A DNA stretch of 64,000 nt from NCBI RefSeq assembly GCF_030409055.1, contig NZ_CP116619.1, positions 3,573,628 to 3,637,627 of the forward strand, in the 5' to 3' direction. The translations under genes and the position numbers were made by a program. The DNA is from Trichocoleus desertorum NBK24 (GTDB lineage: Bacteria > Cyanobacteriota > Cyanobacteriia > FACHB-46). The notes beneath the pieces were generated by a model. It searched no databases. It saw only the letters and a program-made list of their open reading frames with translations, and was not told where the DNA came from. Shown one piece after another: positions 34,265 through 43,047 of the stretch (positions within the stretch are counted from its first letter, which is position 1; every line of letters starts with the position of its first letter).

Positions 34265-35197
34265 TTATCTGGCACGACTGGCTACAGGGGAAGGAATTAG
34301 CCATTCTTCGCGGAGCTTGGCGATCGCTTGCTCTTTTAGTTTGGCTTCTACCTCAATCCAAGGCACCTCGCGGTAAGAGCTGGGCATAACGGTGATGAGG
34401 TCGCTGTGGTGCGGGTCCGCAAAGGTGTCACAACCGTTTGAAATATGAACGAGTTGCCATTCTGGAACAGGCCAAGTAGTACGCGCTGCTAGCACCATCT
34501 CCGCAACGCTGGGGTGCTCGTAACTCTCTAATTTTTCGTGGATCACATGATGGTGAGCATCAAACACCATCGGCACTCCAGCTTCATGACAGACCGCCCA
34601 AATTTCTTCGGCACTGTAGGCGTACTCGTCGTTTTCTAGCGCCAGACGGCAACGAATTCCATCGGGTAAATCGCGGATCACTTGCACCAACCGCTCGGCC
34701 CGATCGCCCTTACCACCATGAATTTCCATCATGGCCCAAGGCGATCGCGGTAAGCCCAGCAAATCGAAAGTTCGGGCTTGAGCACGGAGGATTTTAATAC
34801 TGTTATCGATCACATCCGGTTTGTCGGAACTGAGCACGACAAACTGATCGGGATGGATCACGACGCGAATTTCTAGAGCCTGAGCGCGATCGCCTGTCTC
34901 CCGCAGCACCTCTTGAAACTCCAACAAAATTGCTTCACCAATCGCTTCATCCGCAAAGGGAAACAGAGCCGATGTGAGTCGATAGAGCCGAATCCCTTGC
35001 TCCACACAGAAGTCTAGCGCCAAGTTAAAGCGGCGTAGGTTGTCGGCATAGAGTTCACGTAGCGCTCGCTCTTGCTCCGGTAACTCTAGCTGCAACAACC
35101 GCTTCCGGGTCATGGCCCGATAGCGCACCTGATTGGACGAGGTAATGCAAACCAATCCCAATTCAGGCACGGTGTGAGTGGCTAGCTGTGGACTCAT
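34265..35197 (-). CDS. uvsE: UV damage endonuclease UvsE/UVDE
   Basis: 310 residues. TIM-barrel, metal-dependent endonuclease that nicks 5' of UV photoproducts. The signature regions LGLVCITSSNQVRYRAMTRK, RLYRLTSALFPFAD, VIHPDQFVVLSSDKPDV, MMEIHGGKGDRAERL, LENDEYAYSAEEIW, MVFDAHHH and HISNG are all seen; the His/Glu/Asp ligands are intact. It converges on phr with stop codons back to back, so two independent UV-repair routes are packed together. Cyanobacteria carry UvsE patchily. Confidence 0.92.
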   Translation of the reverse strand: MSPQLATHTVPELGLVCITSSNQVRYRAMTRKRLLQLELPEQERALRELYADNLRRFNLALDFCVEQGIRLYRLTSALFPFADEAIGEAILLEFQEVLRETGDRAQALEIRVVIHPDQFVVLSSDKPDVIDNSIKILRAQARTFDLLGLPRSPWAMMEIHGGKGDRAERLVQVIRDLPDGIRCRLALENDEYAYSAEEIWAVCHEAGVPMVFDAHHHVIHEKLESYEHPSVAEMVLAARTTWPVPEWQLVHISNGCDTFADPHHSDLITVMPSSYREVPWIEVEAKLKEQAIAKLREEWLIPSPVASRAR

Positions 35198-35232
35198 CTA
35201 GATTCGGCTCTCCATACAGCGTTGAGTAGGGC

Positions 35233-35520
35233 TTACTCTTCTACATACATGGGGGGTTCAATCGCGAAGTTGTCGATCCGCCCAGATTCATCAATCACAT
35301 AACCATCCGTGGTCTTTAGGTCAGTGTTTTCTTCCTGCTTCACCGCAGCGTTTAGATTCTTGATGTTCTGATCTACATCTACATTGGAGGGAATTTCTTC
35401 ATCAGCAGGATTCACAGCCGGGTTTTGCGCCATCTGTACCCCAAACTGATCGCCACCTGCACCTTTGCCAGGTTGAACGTTCTCAGGATTACCAACGTTA
35501 TATTCTTGTTCTTGACTCAT
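35233..35520 (-). CDS. Small acidic, disordered-looking protein of unknown function
   Basis: 95 residues, rich in Asn, Asp, Glu and Gln with few hydrophobics (for example NVGNPENVQPGKGAGGDQFG and VDVDQNIKNLNAAVKQEENT). It ends IDNFAIEPPMYVEE. It is probably soluble and unstructured. No motif is recognised. It lies upstream of uvsE on the same strand by about 35 bases, so the two may be co-transcribed; a stress-related role would then be a guess. Confidence 0.6.
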   Translation of the reverse strand: MSQEQEYNVGNPENVQPGKGAGGDQFGVQMAQNPAVNPADEEIPSNVDVDQNIKNLNAAVKQEENTDLKTTDGYVIDESGRIDNFAIEPPMYVEE

Positions 35521-35644
35521 GGTGACTATTCTCCGTGTTTAGCATTGAGGCTAGCTGGGCAGAATTAGGCTCCTAATTTTTCCGAGCTTTCAGTTCTGCT
35601 GCCACAAGTCATGCAGCTAGCGCATCCAACGCCTATAAAGCTAT

Positions 35645-35689
35645 CCCAGTTCTCTGGTGGGGTGATTCCTTCGGCGGGAAGGAACTGGG
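35645..35689. other. Stem-loop in the divergent spacer upstream of the methyltransferase gene
   Basis: CCCAGTTC (35645-35652) and GAACTGGG (35682-35689) form a perfect 8-bp stem; the interior can pair further (TTCC/GGAA, 35667-35670 with 35678-35682). No U run follows on either side. It could be a leader structure or a dispersed repeat. Confidence 0.3.
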
Positions 35690-35785
35690 CTTGAGCTTCC
35701 TATGCCTTGAGTAAGGTTCCGATCCCCTACATTTGTAGTCCGCGATCGCGAGAATAAAAGAAACGCTTTGCTCGCTGCTAAACTC

Positions 35786-36424
35786 ATGAGCCTTTTCCCA
35801 CTAGATAAAAAGCAACTGTTCGATCGCTGGGCACCCAGTTATGACTGGCTGTTTCCTTCGGTGTTTTACCAGGCGATCCATCGGAGATTGTTGGAATATG
35901 TCCAGCTAGGCGATCGCGCTGAAGTCTTAGATTTAGGCTGTGGCACTGGGCGCTTACTGCATCGTTTAACCGAGCAGTTTCCCACCCTGCAAAGCACAGG
36001 GCTAGATCTGTCACCAGAAATGCTACGGCAAGCTCAACTGCGACAACCTCACTACCCCCAGCTCACCTATATTCAGGGTAATGCTGAGCAGTTACCTTTC
36101 GCTGAGGCACAGTTCGATGCTGTGTTTAACACCCTTAGCTTTTTGCACTATCCACAGCCAGAGCAGGTTTTAGCAGAAGTGAGCCGCGTCTTAAATCCAG
36201 CAGGTTGCTTCTACCTGGTTGATTTAACTTGGCAACCCTGGTCAGACAATCAGGTTTTCCTGATTACGCCGGGTGATATTCGGCTTTACAGCCAGCAAGC
36301 GCGCAAGCAGTTAGGACAGCAGGCAGGACTAATTTGCCAAGGCCATCACTATTTGCTCGGTCTTGTGATGTTGACGATCTTTACTAAACCGAAGATGCCT
36401 GAATCCAACTCTGTTATCTGTTAG
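35786..36424 (+). CDS. Class I SAM-dependent methyltransferase
   Basis: 212 residues from the ATG at 35786; a TTG at 35768 would add six. The motif I loop VLDLGCGTGRLLHRL is followed by GLDLSPEMLRQAQ and the post-I acidic residue, then FDAVFNTLSFLHYPQPEQVL. Similar to UbiE/Coq5-like or small-molecule methyltransferases (PF08241/PF13649). The substrate is unknown. The short C terminus has a hydrophobic segment (YLLGLVMLTIFTK). It is isolated from metabolic partners. Confidence 0.85.
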   Translation: MSLFPLDKKQLFDRWAPSYDWLFPSVFYQAIHRRLLEYVQLGDRAEVLDLGCGTGRLLHRLTEQFPTLQSTGLDLSPEMLRQAQLRQPHYPQLTYIQGNAEQLPFAEAQFDAVFNTLSFLHYPQPEQVLAEVSRVLNPAGCFYLVDLTWQPWSDNQVFLITPGDIRLYSQQARKQLGQQAGLICQGHHYLLGLVMLTIFTKPKMPESNSVIC

Positions 36425-36449
36425 AAATAGAGCGTTACAAATAGTAACT

Positions 36450-36794
36450 TTAGTCACAGATTAAAGACTCAAACGTCGCTCGCAAAGCTTGGAGATCTGC
36501 GATTCTAGCCACAATTAAGTTCTCTTGGCCTGCATCTTCTAATCGATGTTTCCAAAGGTGAATTTTTTCGGAATTATTCATCCAAAAATCGACCACAGTT
36601 TGTACCGCTTGATCTAAATCCCAATTGCGTTTGGGTGGTACTGTTTCGACGGATTGAATAAAAGAATCCAGGGTACAGCGATAAGAACCGATATATTCCA
36701 CCCCAGGTTCTAGTTGTTTTTGGATAATTTCTTGTTGATGATTGAAGAAATGTAAAATGGGTGAGACACCTAGGACTTCAAATGTGTATGTCAT
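36450..36794 (-). CDS. Conserved-looking protein of unknown function
   Basis: 114 residues, soluble. It opens MTYTFEVLGVSPILHFFNHQ and includes the hydrophobic-acidic helix WDLDQAVQTVVDFWMNNSEK. It ends with IADLQALRATFESLICD. No recognised domain. It converges with the methyltransferase gene and is divergent from the ribulose kinase gene. Confidence 0.6.
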   Translation of the reverse strand: MTYTFEVLGVSPILHFFNHQQEIIQKQLEPGVEYIGSYRCTLDSFIQSVETVPPKRNWDLDQAVQTVVDFWMNNSEKIHLWKHRLEDAGQENLIVARIADLQALRATFESLICD

Positions 36795-36901
36795 GTGAAA
36801 CTCCTAAAGAGTTTTTATGGCCTCTTATGGAAAATTAATTGTAGTGAGTATAAAACCAAGCGTCTAACGTCAGTAGATAGATTTAATACCTTTTTAACCT
36901 A

Positions 36902-38164
36902 ATGAACCTATACCTTGGTCTAGATTTTGGTACCTCAGGAGCACGGGCGATTGCCATTGATGCGGAGGGTACTGTTCAGGCGCAAGTCACTTATGACTAT
37001 GTGGCAACAGCTTCCAAGGATTGGATCACAAGTTGGCAAACGGCTTTATTTGCCTTAATTGAAAAAATTCCCTTAGACCTACGGCAGGCGATTCGAGCGA
37101 TCGCGATCGATGGCACCTCTTCCACCGTATTAGTTTGCAATAGCGCCGGACGACCCATTGGTGAACCGATTCTCTATAACGATGGGCGAGGAGCGGCAGT
37201 TCTAGAGATGGTGCAGGCGATCGCTCCTGCGAATCACAGCGTCATCAGTGCTACTTCTAGTCTCGCCAAGCTGTTGTGGTGGACTCAGCAACCGCAGTTT
37301 ACTCAGGTGCGCTATTTTCTGCACCAAGCGGATTGGTTGGGGTTTCTGCTCCACGGCAAACTCGGCATCAGTGACTATCACAACAGCCTGAAGTTAGGCT
37401 ACGACGCAGAGCAACTGTGCTACCCAGCTTGGCTAGAGAGTTTGCCCATGTCACCTCTACTGCCGCAGGTCGTGGCTCCTGGTACTCCGATTGGCCCTAT
37501 CAAAGCCGCGATCGCCACTCAGTTTAAGCTGCGATCGGATTGTGTAGTCTGTGCTGGCACCACCGACAGCATTGCCGCTTTTCTTGCCAGTGGAGCCGAA
37601 ATCCCAGGTGAAGCAGTTACCTCCCTCGGCTCCACGTTAGTCCTCAAGCTTCTGAGCAAAACACGGGTAGATGACGCTCAGTTTGGGATTTACAGCCATC
37701 GTTTAGGCGACTGGTGGTTGGTGGGTGGTGCTTCTAATACAGGGGGCATGGTTCTGCAAGAATTTTTTAGTGCTGAAGAACTAGAAATCCTCAGTACAAA
37801 AATTTCAGCAGATCAAGAAAGCACTCTCCACTACTATCCTTTACAGCAACCTGGAGAACGCTTTCCGATTAACGATCCAGCCCTAGCGCCCCAACTAGAT
37901 CCACGCCCCGAAAATCCTGTGGAATTTCTCCACGGCCTGTTGGAAGGCATGGCTCGAATTGAAGCTCAAGGCTATGACCTCTTGCAAAAGCTAGGTGCTA
38001 GCCCCCTCAAGCAGGTTTATACAGCCGGAGGTGGAGCAGAAAATTCAGCTTGGGCCCAAATTCGATCGCGCCAGTTGGGAATGCCAGTCCTGCCTTCTAC
38101 TCAAACTGAAGCGGCTTATGGGACTGCTCTTTTAGCAATGCGAGGAGTTAACCAGTCTTTCTGA
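36902..38164 (+). CDS. FGGY-family carbohydrate kinase, D-ribulose kinase-like
   Basis: 420 residues. The FGGY fold is clear: the N-terminal ATP-binding phosphate loop YLGLDFGTSGARAIAID, the catalytic-Asp region VVCAGTTDSIAAFLASG and the C-terminal VYTAGGGAENSAWAQIRSRQ. The short length and sequence flavour match the cyanobacterial/plant group (SePSK/AtXK-1) whose members phosphorylate D-ribulose, rather than longer xylulose kinases. It produces ribulose 5-phosphate, which would feed the Calvin cycle. Substrate assignment is from the family. It overlaps the GNAT gene by 17 bases at their 3' ends. Confidence 0.85.
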   Translation: MNLYLGLDFGTSGARAIAIDAEGTVQAQVTYDYVATASKDWITSWQTALFALIEKIPLDLRQAIRAIAIDGTSSTVLVCNSAGRPIGEPILYNDGRGAAVLEMVQAIAPANHSVISATSSLAKLLWWTQQPQFTQVRYFLHQADWLGFLLHGKLGISDYHNSLKLGYDAEQLCYPAWLESLPMSPLLPQVVAPGTPIGPIKAAIATQFKLRSDCVVCAGTTDSIAAFLASGAEIPGEAVTSLGSTLVLKLLSKTRVDDAQFGIYSHRLGDWWLVGGASNTGGMVLQEFFSAEELEILSTKISADQESTLHYYPLQQPGERFPINDPALAPQLDPRPENPVEFLHGLLEGMARIEAQGYDLLQKLGASPLKQVYTAGGGAENSAWAQIRSRQLGMPVLPSTQTEAAYGTALLAMRGVNQSF

Positions 38165-38684
38165 GTAGCAAATCCAGTTTCATGCTGAAAGAGATGCCAC
38201 CTGTGCGATTAACCACTTCGCTGCCTGCGATCGCCTGAAATCCCCATCGTTCATACAATCGCAAGGCAGGATTATTGTCTCTAACACTGAGAGAAATCGC
38301 TGGATAAACTGGCTTTGCCGTTTCTAGCAAATGAGCCATTAATTGATTGCCAATGCCTCGATTCTGGTGTTCTGGCAGGACAGCAATCGCTAATTCTGGC
38401 ACGTCATCTGCGACCCAACCAAAGCCTTTTTCTGCCCCTATCCACAACCTGATCCAAACAGCTCCCACTTTTTCGCCCACGGTTTGATTGGTAGCAGAGG
38501 CGATCGCCACAAATCCCAGATCTCTGATTCGGCCCCAACCTTCGACATACCGCCTCAACAAAGGATGATTCTTAGCGGCATCAATGTTCGTTTCACCTTC
38601 GTCTCGTAGGTGGGCTGCTTCAGACAACATCTCCCACAAAAACGGCTCATCCGCGATCGTGAGGGGTTGAATTGAGTATTGCAT
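38148..38684 (-). CDS. GNAT-family N-acetyltransferase
   Basis: 178 residues. The acetyl-CoA site is ELAIAVLPEHQNRGIGNQLM (the RxxGxG/A motif) and the C-terminal strand is LRLYERWGFQAIAG. The N-terminal part (QPLTIADEPFLWEMLSEAAH) is the substrate side. The acetyl acceptor is unknown. Its 3' end overlaps the D-ribulose kinase gene on the opposite strand. Confidence 0.87.
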   Translation of the reverse strand: MQYSIQPLTIADEPFLWEMLSEAAHLRDEGETNIDAAKNHPLLRRYVEGWGRIRDLGFVAIASATNQTVGEKVGAVWIRLWIGAEKGFGWVADDVPELAIAVLPEHQNRGIGNQLMAHLLETAKPVYPAISLSVRDNNPALRLYERWGFQAIAGSEVVNRTGGISFSMKLDLLLRKTG

Positions 38685-38809
38685 AGAGTTTTAGAAGAGA
38701 GCTCAGCGTGCTCTACCTTTAGTTGGGTACATGATAAACCGCCGCTCTATCAGAGATACAAAACCAAGCGTAAGCCTTCATCTACCTCCTCTTGCAACAC
38801 CCCGATACA

Positions 38810-39046
38810 CTACCAATCCTCACGCGGCAGAGACATAAATTGCATTGTTGTCACCCCTGAGTCTAATTCTGAAGATTCCTCTGAATACACTTCGTTCAAT
38901 CGCGATAGAGTACGCGCCCGGTTATGCCGCTTTAGATACGATTTCAATGCTTCGGTATAAAGTTCGTTACGAGATATCCCCAACTGTTGTGCCAGCACCT
39001 CAGCTTCTTCAAAAATTGAGTCTGGAAGAGAAATAGCTGTTTTCAC
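38810..39046 (-). CDS. Ribbon-helix-helix (CopG/MazE-type) antitoxin-like protein, orphan
   Basis: 78 residues from GTG, with GGAGA seven bases upstream. The N terminus MKTAISLPDSIFEEAEVLAQ followed by LGISRNELYTEALKSYL is a standard ribbon-helix-helix DNA-binding domain, and the C-terminal tail (SLPREDW) is the toxin-neutralising end seen in MazE-like antitoxins. A MazF-type toxin normally overlaps the end of this gene, but the next 125 bases on this strand contain no such reading frame. It is therefore either an orphan antitoxin or a stand-alone regulator. Confidence 0.75.
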   Translation of the reverse strand: MKTAISLPDSIFEEAEVLAQQLGISRNELYTEALKSYLKRHNRARTLSRLNEVYSEESSELDSGVTTMQFMSLPREDW

Positions 39047-39115
39047 AAGTGATTCTCCAAATCAATTGAGTCCTTAAATCAATGGTAACTATCCTGTGTA
39101 ACTTAACTCTCTACG

Positions 39116-39259
39116 TTATGGATTTCTGCTTGTTTGTCGCAAAATATCGCGTATTTCACGCAAGTAGATTTTGATTTGCCCTAGAGTGCTAATGAACCAG
39201 AGTAAAAGAACAAGTTGAACTAAAATCAACAATAACCAGATAATTCCAGCATTTACCAT
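39116..39259 (-). CDS. Small single-pass membrane protein, 47 residues
   Basis: Frame MVNAGIIWLLLILVQLVLLL with WFISTLG, then a polar, amphipathic C-terminal helix (IKIYLREIRDILRQTSRNP). AGGTA lies nine bases before the ATG. It is located between the EAL-GAF-GGDEF gene and the antitoxin-like gene on the same strand. It may be a small regulator of a membrane protein. Support is limited to the clean hydrophobic/amphipathic pattern and ribosome-binding site. Confidence 0.4.
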   Translation of the reverse strand: MVNAGIIWLLLILVQLVLLLWFISTLGQIKIYLREIRDILRQTSRNP

Positions 39260-39336
39260 TAGATGTTTACCTGTTCACTTTATTCAAAAGTTGCTCCACA
39301 ATACTGACTAAGCAATCGCCCTAGCTACAAATAAAG

Positions 39337-41607
39337 CTAATTTTCCATAACTACTGTAGGAATAGCTTCTTCAGAGTTGATTTGAAACACACAATTACGG
39401 CCTTGAGCCTTAGCTCGGTACAGCCCTTGATCAGCAGCCACAATTAACGTCGCAGAAGAAAATTGGTTTTGGGGAATCGTGGCTGCAACTCCCAGACTGA
39501 GCGTAATAAACTCAGCGACTTGAGAACTCGCGTGGGGAATCTGCAAGGCTCTGACATTTGCCTGCATCTGCGCTGCAACGATCGCGGCAGCCGCAGCATC
39601 AGTATTGGGTAGAATTACCGCAAACTCTTCACCCCCGTAACGTGCCACCAAATCGGCGGGACGCTTCACCGCTTGCGCGATCGCCTGAGCCACTTGCCTC
39701 AAAGCATCATCGCCTGCTAAGTGCCCGTAGGTATCGTTGTACAGCTTAAAGCAATCCACATCACACAAAATCATTGACAAAGGAGACTGCTCCCTCGCCA
39801 ATCTCTGCCATTCTTGGGCCAAGAACTCATCAAAGCAACGGCGATTAGCCACCTGAGTCAGCCCATCTGAAGAGGCGAGCCGCTGTAGCTCTTGGTTGGC
39901 CTGCTGTAGTTGCTGATAAAGCTCTGACTGCTGAATCGCGATCGCGGCTTGACTCGCTAACTGATTAAATAAACTAATTTCGGCAGGTTGCCAGTTTCTA
40001 GGCTCACTACATTGATGAGCAATTAGCAATCCCCAGAGCTTCTCCTGCTGCAAGATGGGCACGACTAAATTGGCTCGAATTTGGAGATCTTGCAAGAGTT
40101 GTACATGACAAGGAGTGAGTCCTGCCGCATGAATATCTGCGATCGCTTTACTGCGCCCCTTTTGGTAGTCGTAGGCATGATTGGCTTGGAAGCAAGTGTC
40201 AATGACATGCAATCCCAGAATAGGCAACCAACCCTCTGCCACAGACTCCACTACCACAACTCCACTCCAGTCGGAGTCAAACCGATACAGCACCACACGG
40301 TCTACGCCAAAGAGTTGCCGAACTTCTGCGGCAGTAGTCTGCAAAATCTCATTTAAGTCCAGCGATTGCCGAATCCGTTGCGTAATAGCAGCTACAATCC
40401 GCTCTGATTCCCTCTGTTTGCTATGCAATTCTGCTTCAGTCAGCCCTTTAGTTGTGCTTTTTAGAGTTGCGCTTTTTAGGGCAATGCTGCTTTTAGGGGA
40501 GGTCGCGATCGCCCCCAAACTAGGAGTTACAGTCGCAGGCACGGCACTTGGTTTCGCAATCAAATATCCTTGGGCAAAAGTTGCTCCTCGCTCCCGCAGC
40601 CACCCCAGTTCCTCTATACACTCAATGCCCTCAGCCACAGTTTGGATATTTAACTGCTGCGTAATTTCTAAAATCTTTTCTGTAATCAGAGCTTTGTACG
40701 GGTCTTGATGCACATCTTGCACTAAACCCATATCTAACTTGAGAAAGTCTGGGCGCAACTGATGCAGCAAATTGAGGCTCGAGTAGCCAGAACCTAAGTC
40801 ATCCAACGCAATCAGAAACCCTGCATCTCGGTAATATTTCAAAATTGATTTGAGATGGTCTAAATCCTGGGGATGATTGGACTCAATGACTTCAAACACA
40901 ACCTGCTCATGAGCAATCCCTGCGGCATCAATGGCATCAACGGTGCTGCGTAGGCAAGAAACAGGATCGTATAAAGCAGTAGGTGAGAAATTAATAAAAA
41001 TGTGACTAGAAATTTGATGTTGGTTCGCTTGGGCGATCGCGCTTAAACGAGCCAATCGATCCACTTGAGGCAGCAAACCTGCTTCAGTTGCCAGCTCTAA
41101 AATAGGCCCTGGCATAATCAAATTATTTTGCTGATCAAACCCGCGTAGCAGCGCTTCGTGAGCATAAATCCGAGAAGTATCTTTGATATGAACAATCGGT
41201 TGAAAAAAGCTGGTAAAACGCTTCGCAGCCAGCATCTCTACGAGCCAATCAGACTGAGTAAACTTGATGAAACGCTGGAGCGAGGTAACATCGCTGAAGT
41301 CTTGAATTTGGGGTTGAACATTGCCCCGAATAAACAACGCTTGAGTTTCTTGCAATTCTATCGGAGTCAGCAGACAACCAACGTTTTGAGCTAGCTCTTG
41401 GGCTTGCCCTGGCTCGCAAGCAATACTCAAGCCATACCGCTCTGGCATCACCTCATAACTGAGCTTTGCAGATTGCAAGTAAGGCAGGATTTTCTTAAGA
41501 GGATGTGGAACCGGAAGCCATAGAAATAGCTTACCTGCCTCACCAGCCCCACAGGAGGCCAAGTTATAGCAAGCACAGGATTTGGGATGAGAATCGCCTT
41601 GGCTCAC
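39337..41607 (-). CDS. Cyclic-di-GMP signalling protein, EAL-GAF-GGDEF
   Basis: 756 residues, GTG start. An N-terminal Cys-rich stretch (SCACYNLASCGAG) is followed by an EAL domain (about 115-365; YAHEALLRGFDQQ, LDDLGSGYSSLNLLHQLRPD), a GAF domain (about 400-570; RFDSDWSGVVVVESVAEGW) and a GGDEF domain (about 590-745; CDVDCFKLYNDTYGHLAGDD, RYGGEEFAVILPNTD). Both catalytic signatures look intact, so it could both cleave and make c-di-GMP. The GAF domain probably binds a bilin or nucleotide; VDRVVLYRF fits bilin-type GAF, but the chromophore Cys is not evident. The EAL-first order is unusual. Confidence 0.88.
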   Translation of the reverse strand: MSQGDSHPKSCACYNLASCGAGEAGKLFLWLPVPHPLKKILPYLQSAKLSYEVMPERYGLSIACEPGQAQELAQNVGCLLTPIELQETQALFIRGNVQPQIQDFSDVTSLQRFIKFTQSDWLVEMLAAKRFTSFFQPIVHIKDTSRIYAHEALLRGFDQQNNLIMPGPILELATEAGLLPQVDRLARLSAIAQANQHQISSHIFINFSPTALYDPVSCLRSTVDAIDAAGIAHEQVVFEVIESNHPQDLDHLKSILKYYRDAGFLIALDDLGSGYSSLNLLHQLRPDFLKLDMGLVQDVHQDPYKALITEKILEITQQLNIQTVAEGIECIEELGWLRERGATFAQGYLIAKPSAVPATVTPSLGAIATSPKSSIALKSATLKSTTKGLTEAELHSKQRESERIVAAITQRIRQSLDLNEILQTTAAEVRQLFGVDRVVLYRFDSDWSGVVVVESVAEGWLPILGLHVIDTCFQANHAYDYQKGRSKAIADIHAAGLTPCHVQLLQDLQIRANLVVPILQQEKLWGLLIAHQCSEPRNWQPAEISLFNQLASQAAIAIQQSELYQQLQQANQELQRLASSDGLTQVANRRCFDEFLAQEWQRLAREQSPLSMILCDVDCFKLYNDTYGHLAGDDALRQVAQAIAQAVKRPADLVARYGGEEFAVILPNTDAAAAAIVAAQMQANVRALQIPHASSQVAEFITLSLGVAATIPQNQFSSATLIVAADQGLYRAKAQGRNCVFQINSEEAIPTVVMEN

Positions 41608-41825
41608 GACTTGCCTACCGTTAAAACAGCTTTATTAGTAATTCCCATGATGACTTACTCAAGTCCGCAACATGGGGTAATTCTTTTAAAGACTGCTTAA
41701 CTTAAAGACATCTTTGCGCTCATCCGGTGAGTTACCGTATAACCGAAACCTAGCCCAGCAGGACGACTGGAGAGGAATACGGAGGAAAGAGCGATCGCGT
41801 GAGCCAACAGCTTTTGACTTTTGGT

Positions 41826-42800
41826 TCACTTATTAGGCTCTTCTTGAAGTTTCCTTGGAGGTACGCTTTCAGGCAGTCGCACTTGAAGTAATTTCCTTTT
41901 GACCGACTCGAAGGCCCGCAGAGGAATTTCTATAACTTGGTGAATAATTAAATGCCAAAGATAGGGGTACTGAGGAAAGCGTCTGAGCAGCAGAACCTCA
42001 GCGAAAACATAAAAGCGGCGAGTTCTTTTGAATTGAGGCGGGTTTTCTTCAACACGAATCTGCTCTGGCTGAGGCAACTGATGGCCGATAATTTTATCAT
42101 TCTCAAAAAACTTCGCTTGGATAAACAACCCTAGCAAGCGATCCAGACACCAGAAGGGAACGTACTTAATCGGTCCCGCGATCGCCATCAACTGTACGAT
42201 CTCTAGCAGAGCAGCTTGTACTATCTCAGTTCTCCATACTTTTTTGTCAAAGTTTTCTGTATGGGGACCGTGATGATCTCTTCTGCCTCGAATCAAGCAC
42301 AAAGGATCAAATTTCTTATTCATCTGCGCGATCGGTATTTCCAGTAAGTACTGATCTGTACTAAATAAGTGCCGATCTGGCTTCGCCTTGCCACAGATAT
42401 CTAATTCTGCAATTGGGGTGATAGTATCCCAGCTCTTAGAGAGTCCTTCTAGATCACCGAAATCAAAACCCTTTTTAGCGAGTCGTAAAACCCAACTATC
42501 TGGAAATCTCTGAAAGTATTGAGAAGTGATTTCAAGGATTTCAGGCGTCAGATACTCGTCACAGTTAAGGGTTAGGGTATAAATGCCCATCGCATTCAAG
42601 AGCCCGCTGGCGCGTTGAATGATCTCACCTCTAAAACAACTATTAATTTGCTTTAATCGGGGGTCATCAACCGTATGCTTTGCCATCCCAGGCGGATGAA
42701 CCAGAATAAACTCAATGTCTCCCTTTACGGTAAGTAATTCTGCTAGCCAGTGTTCTGAAAAGCCTTCTCTCGTGGGAATCACAATTGACAGAATGGGCAT
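41826..42800 (-). CDS. Family 2-like glycosyltransferase
   Basis: 324 residues. The start MPILSIVIPTREGFSEHWLA is a GT-A family 2 N terminus, but the canonical DxD is replaced by a less typical TLNCDEYLTPEILEIT, so the Asp-Glu may serve as the metal site. The C-terminal half has amphipathic helices (IIHQVIEIPLRAFESVKRKL). Substrate unknown. The gene is solitary and far from the 11.7-19 kb glycan cluster. Confidence 0.65.
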   Translation of the reverse strand: MPILSIVIPTREGFSEHWLAELLTVKGDIEFILVHPPGMAKHTVDDPRLKQINSCFRGEIIQRASGLLNAMGIYTLTLNCDEYLTPEILEITSQYFQRFPDSWVLRLAKKGFDFGDLEGLSKSWDTITPIAELDICGKAKPDRHLFSTDQYLLEIPIAQMNKKFDPLCLIRGRRDHHGPHTENFDKKVWRTEIVQAALLEIVQLMAIAGPIKYVPFWCLDRLLGLFIQAKFFENDKIIGHQLPQPEQIRVEENPPQFKRTRRFYVFAEVLLLRRFPQYPYLWHLIIHQVIEIPLRAFESVKRKLLQVRLPESVPPRKLQEEPNK

Positions 42801-42990
42801 AGTTATAAAATCCTTTTGACCACTTCTGGGACTTGACCTCTAACCTTTTCCCAGAATATGGCCTCTGTAGCAGGTCTGCCCAGAGATACCACCGGAATTT
42901 CACGGAAAAAAAATATATATTTTGTTCCAGAAAGTACCGAATTAGACAGAATGGAGCTGTAATACCCGTAGCTTTACTGTGCAGGGCTGT

Positions 42991-43023
42991 AAAAAAACCG
43001 CCAAAACATGAATGCTCTGGCGG
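42991..43023 (-). terminator. Rho-independent terminator of acnB
   Basis: Read on the minus strand, CCGCCA and TGGCGG form a six-base stem (42998-43003 with 43018-43023), followed by seven T (the A run at 42991-42997). It lies 25 bases past the acnB stop, in the right orientation. Confidence 0.8.
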
Positions 43024-43047
43024 CTGCATTGGTTTGATTAAGAAGGA

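Noticed and set aside
38690-38809. MazF toxin partner of the antitoxin-like gene
   Set aside because: The only frame after a GAGGAGG-like site is about 20 residues long and does not resemble MazF.
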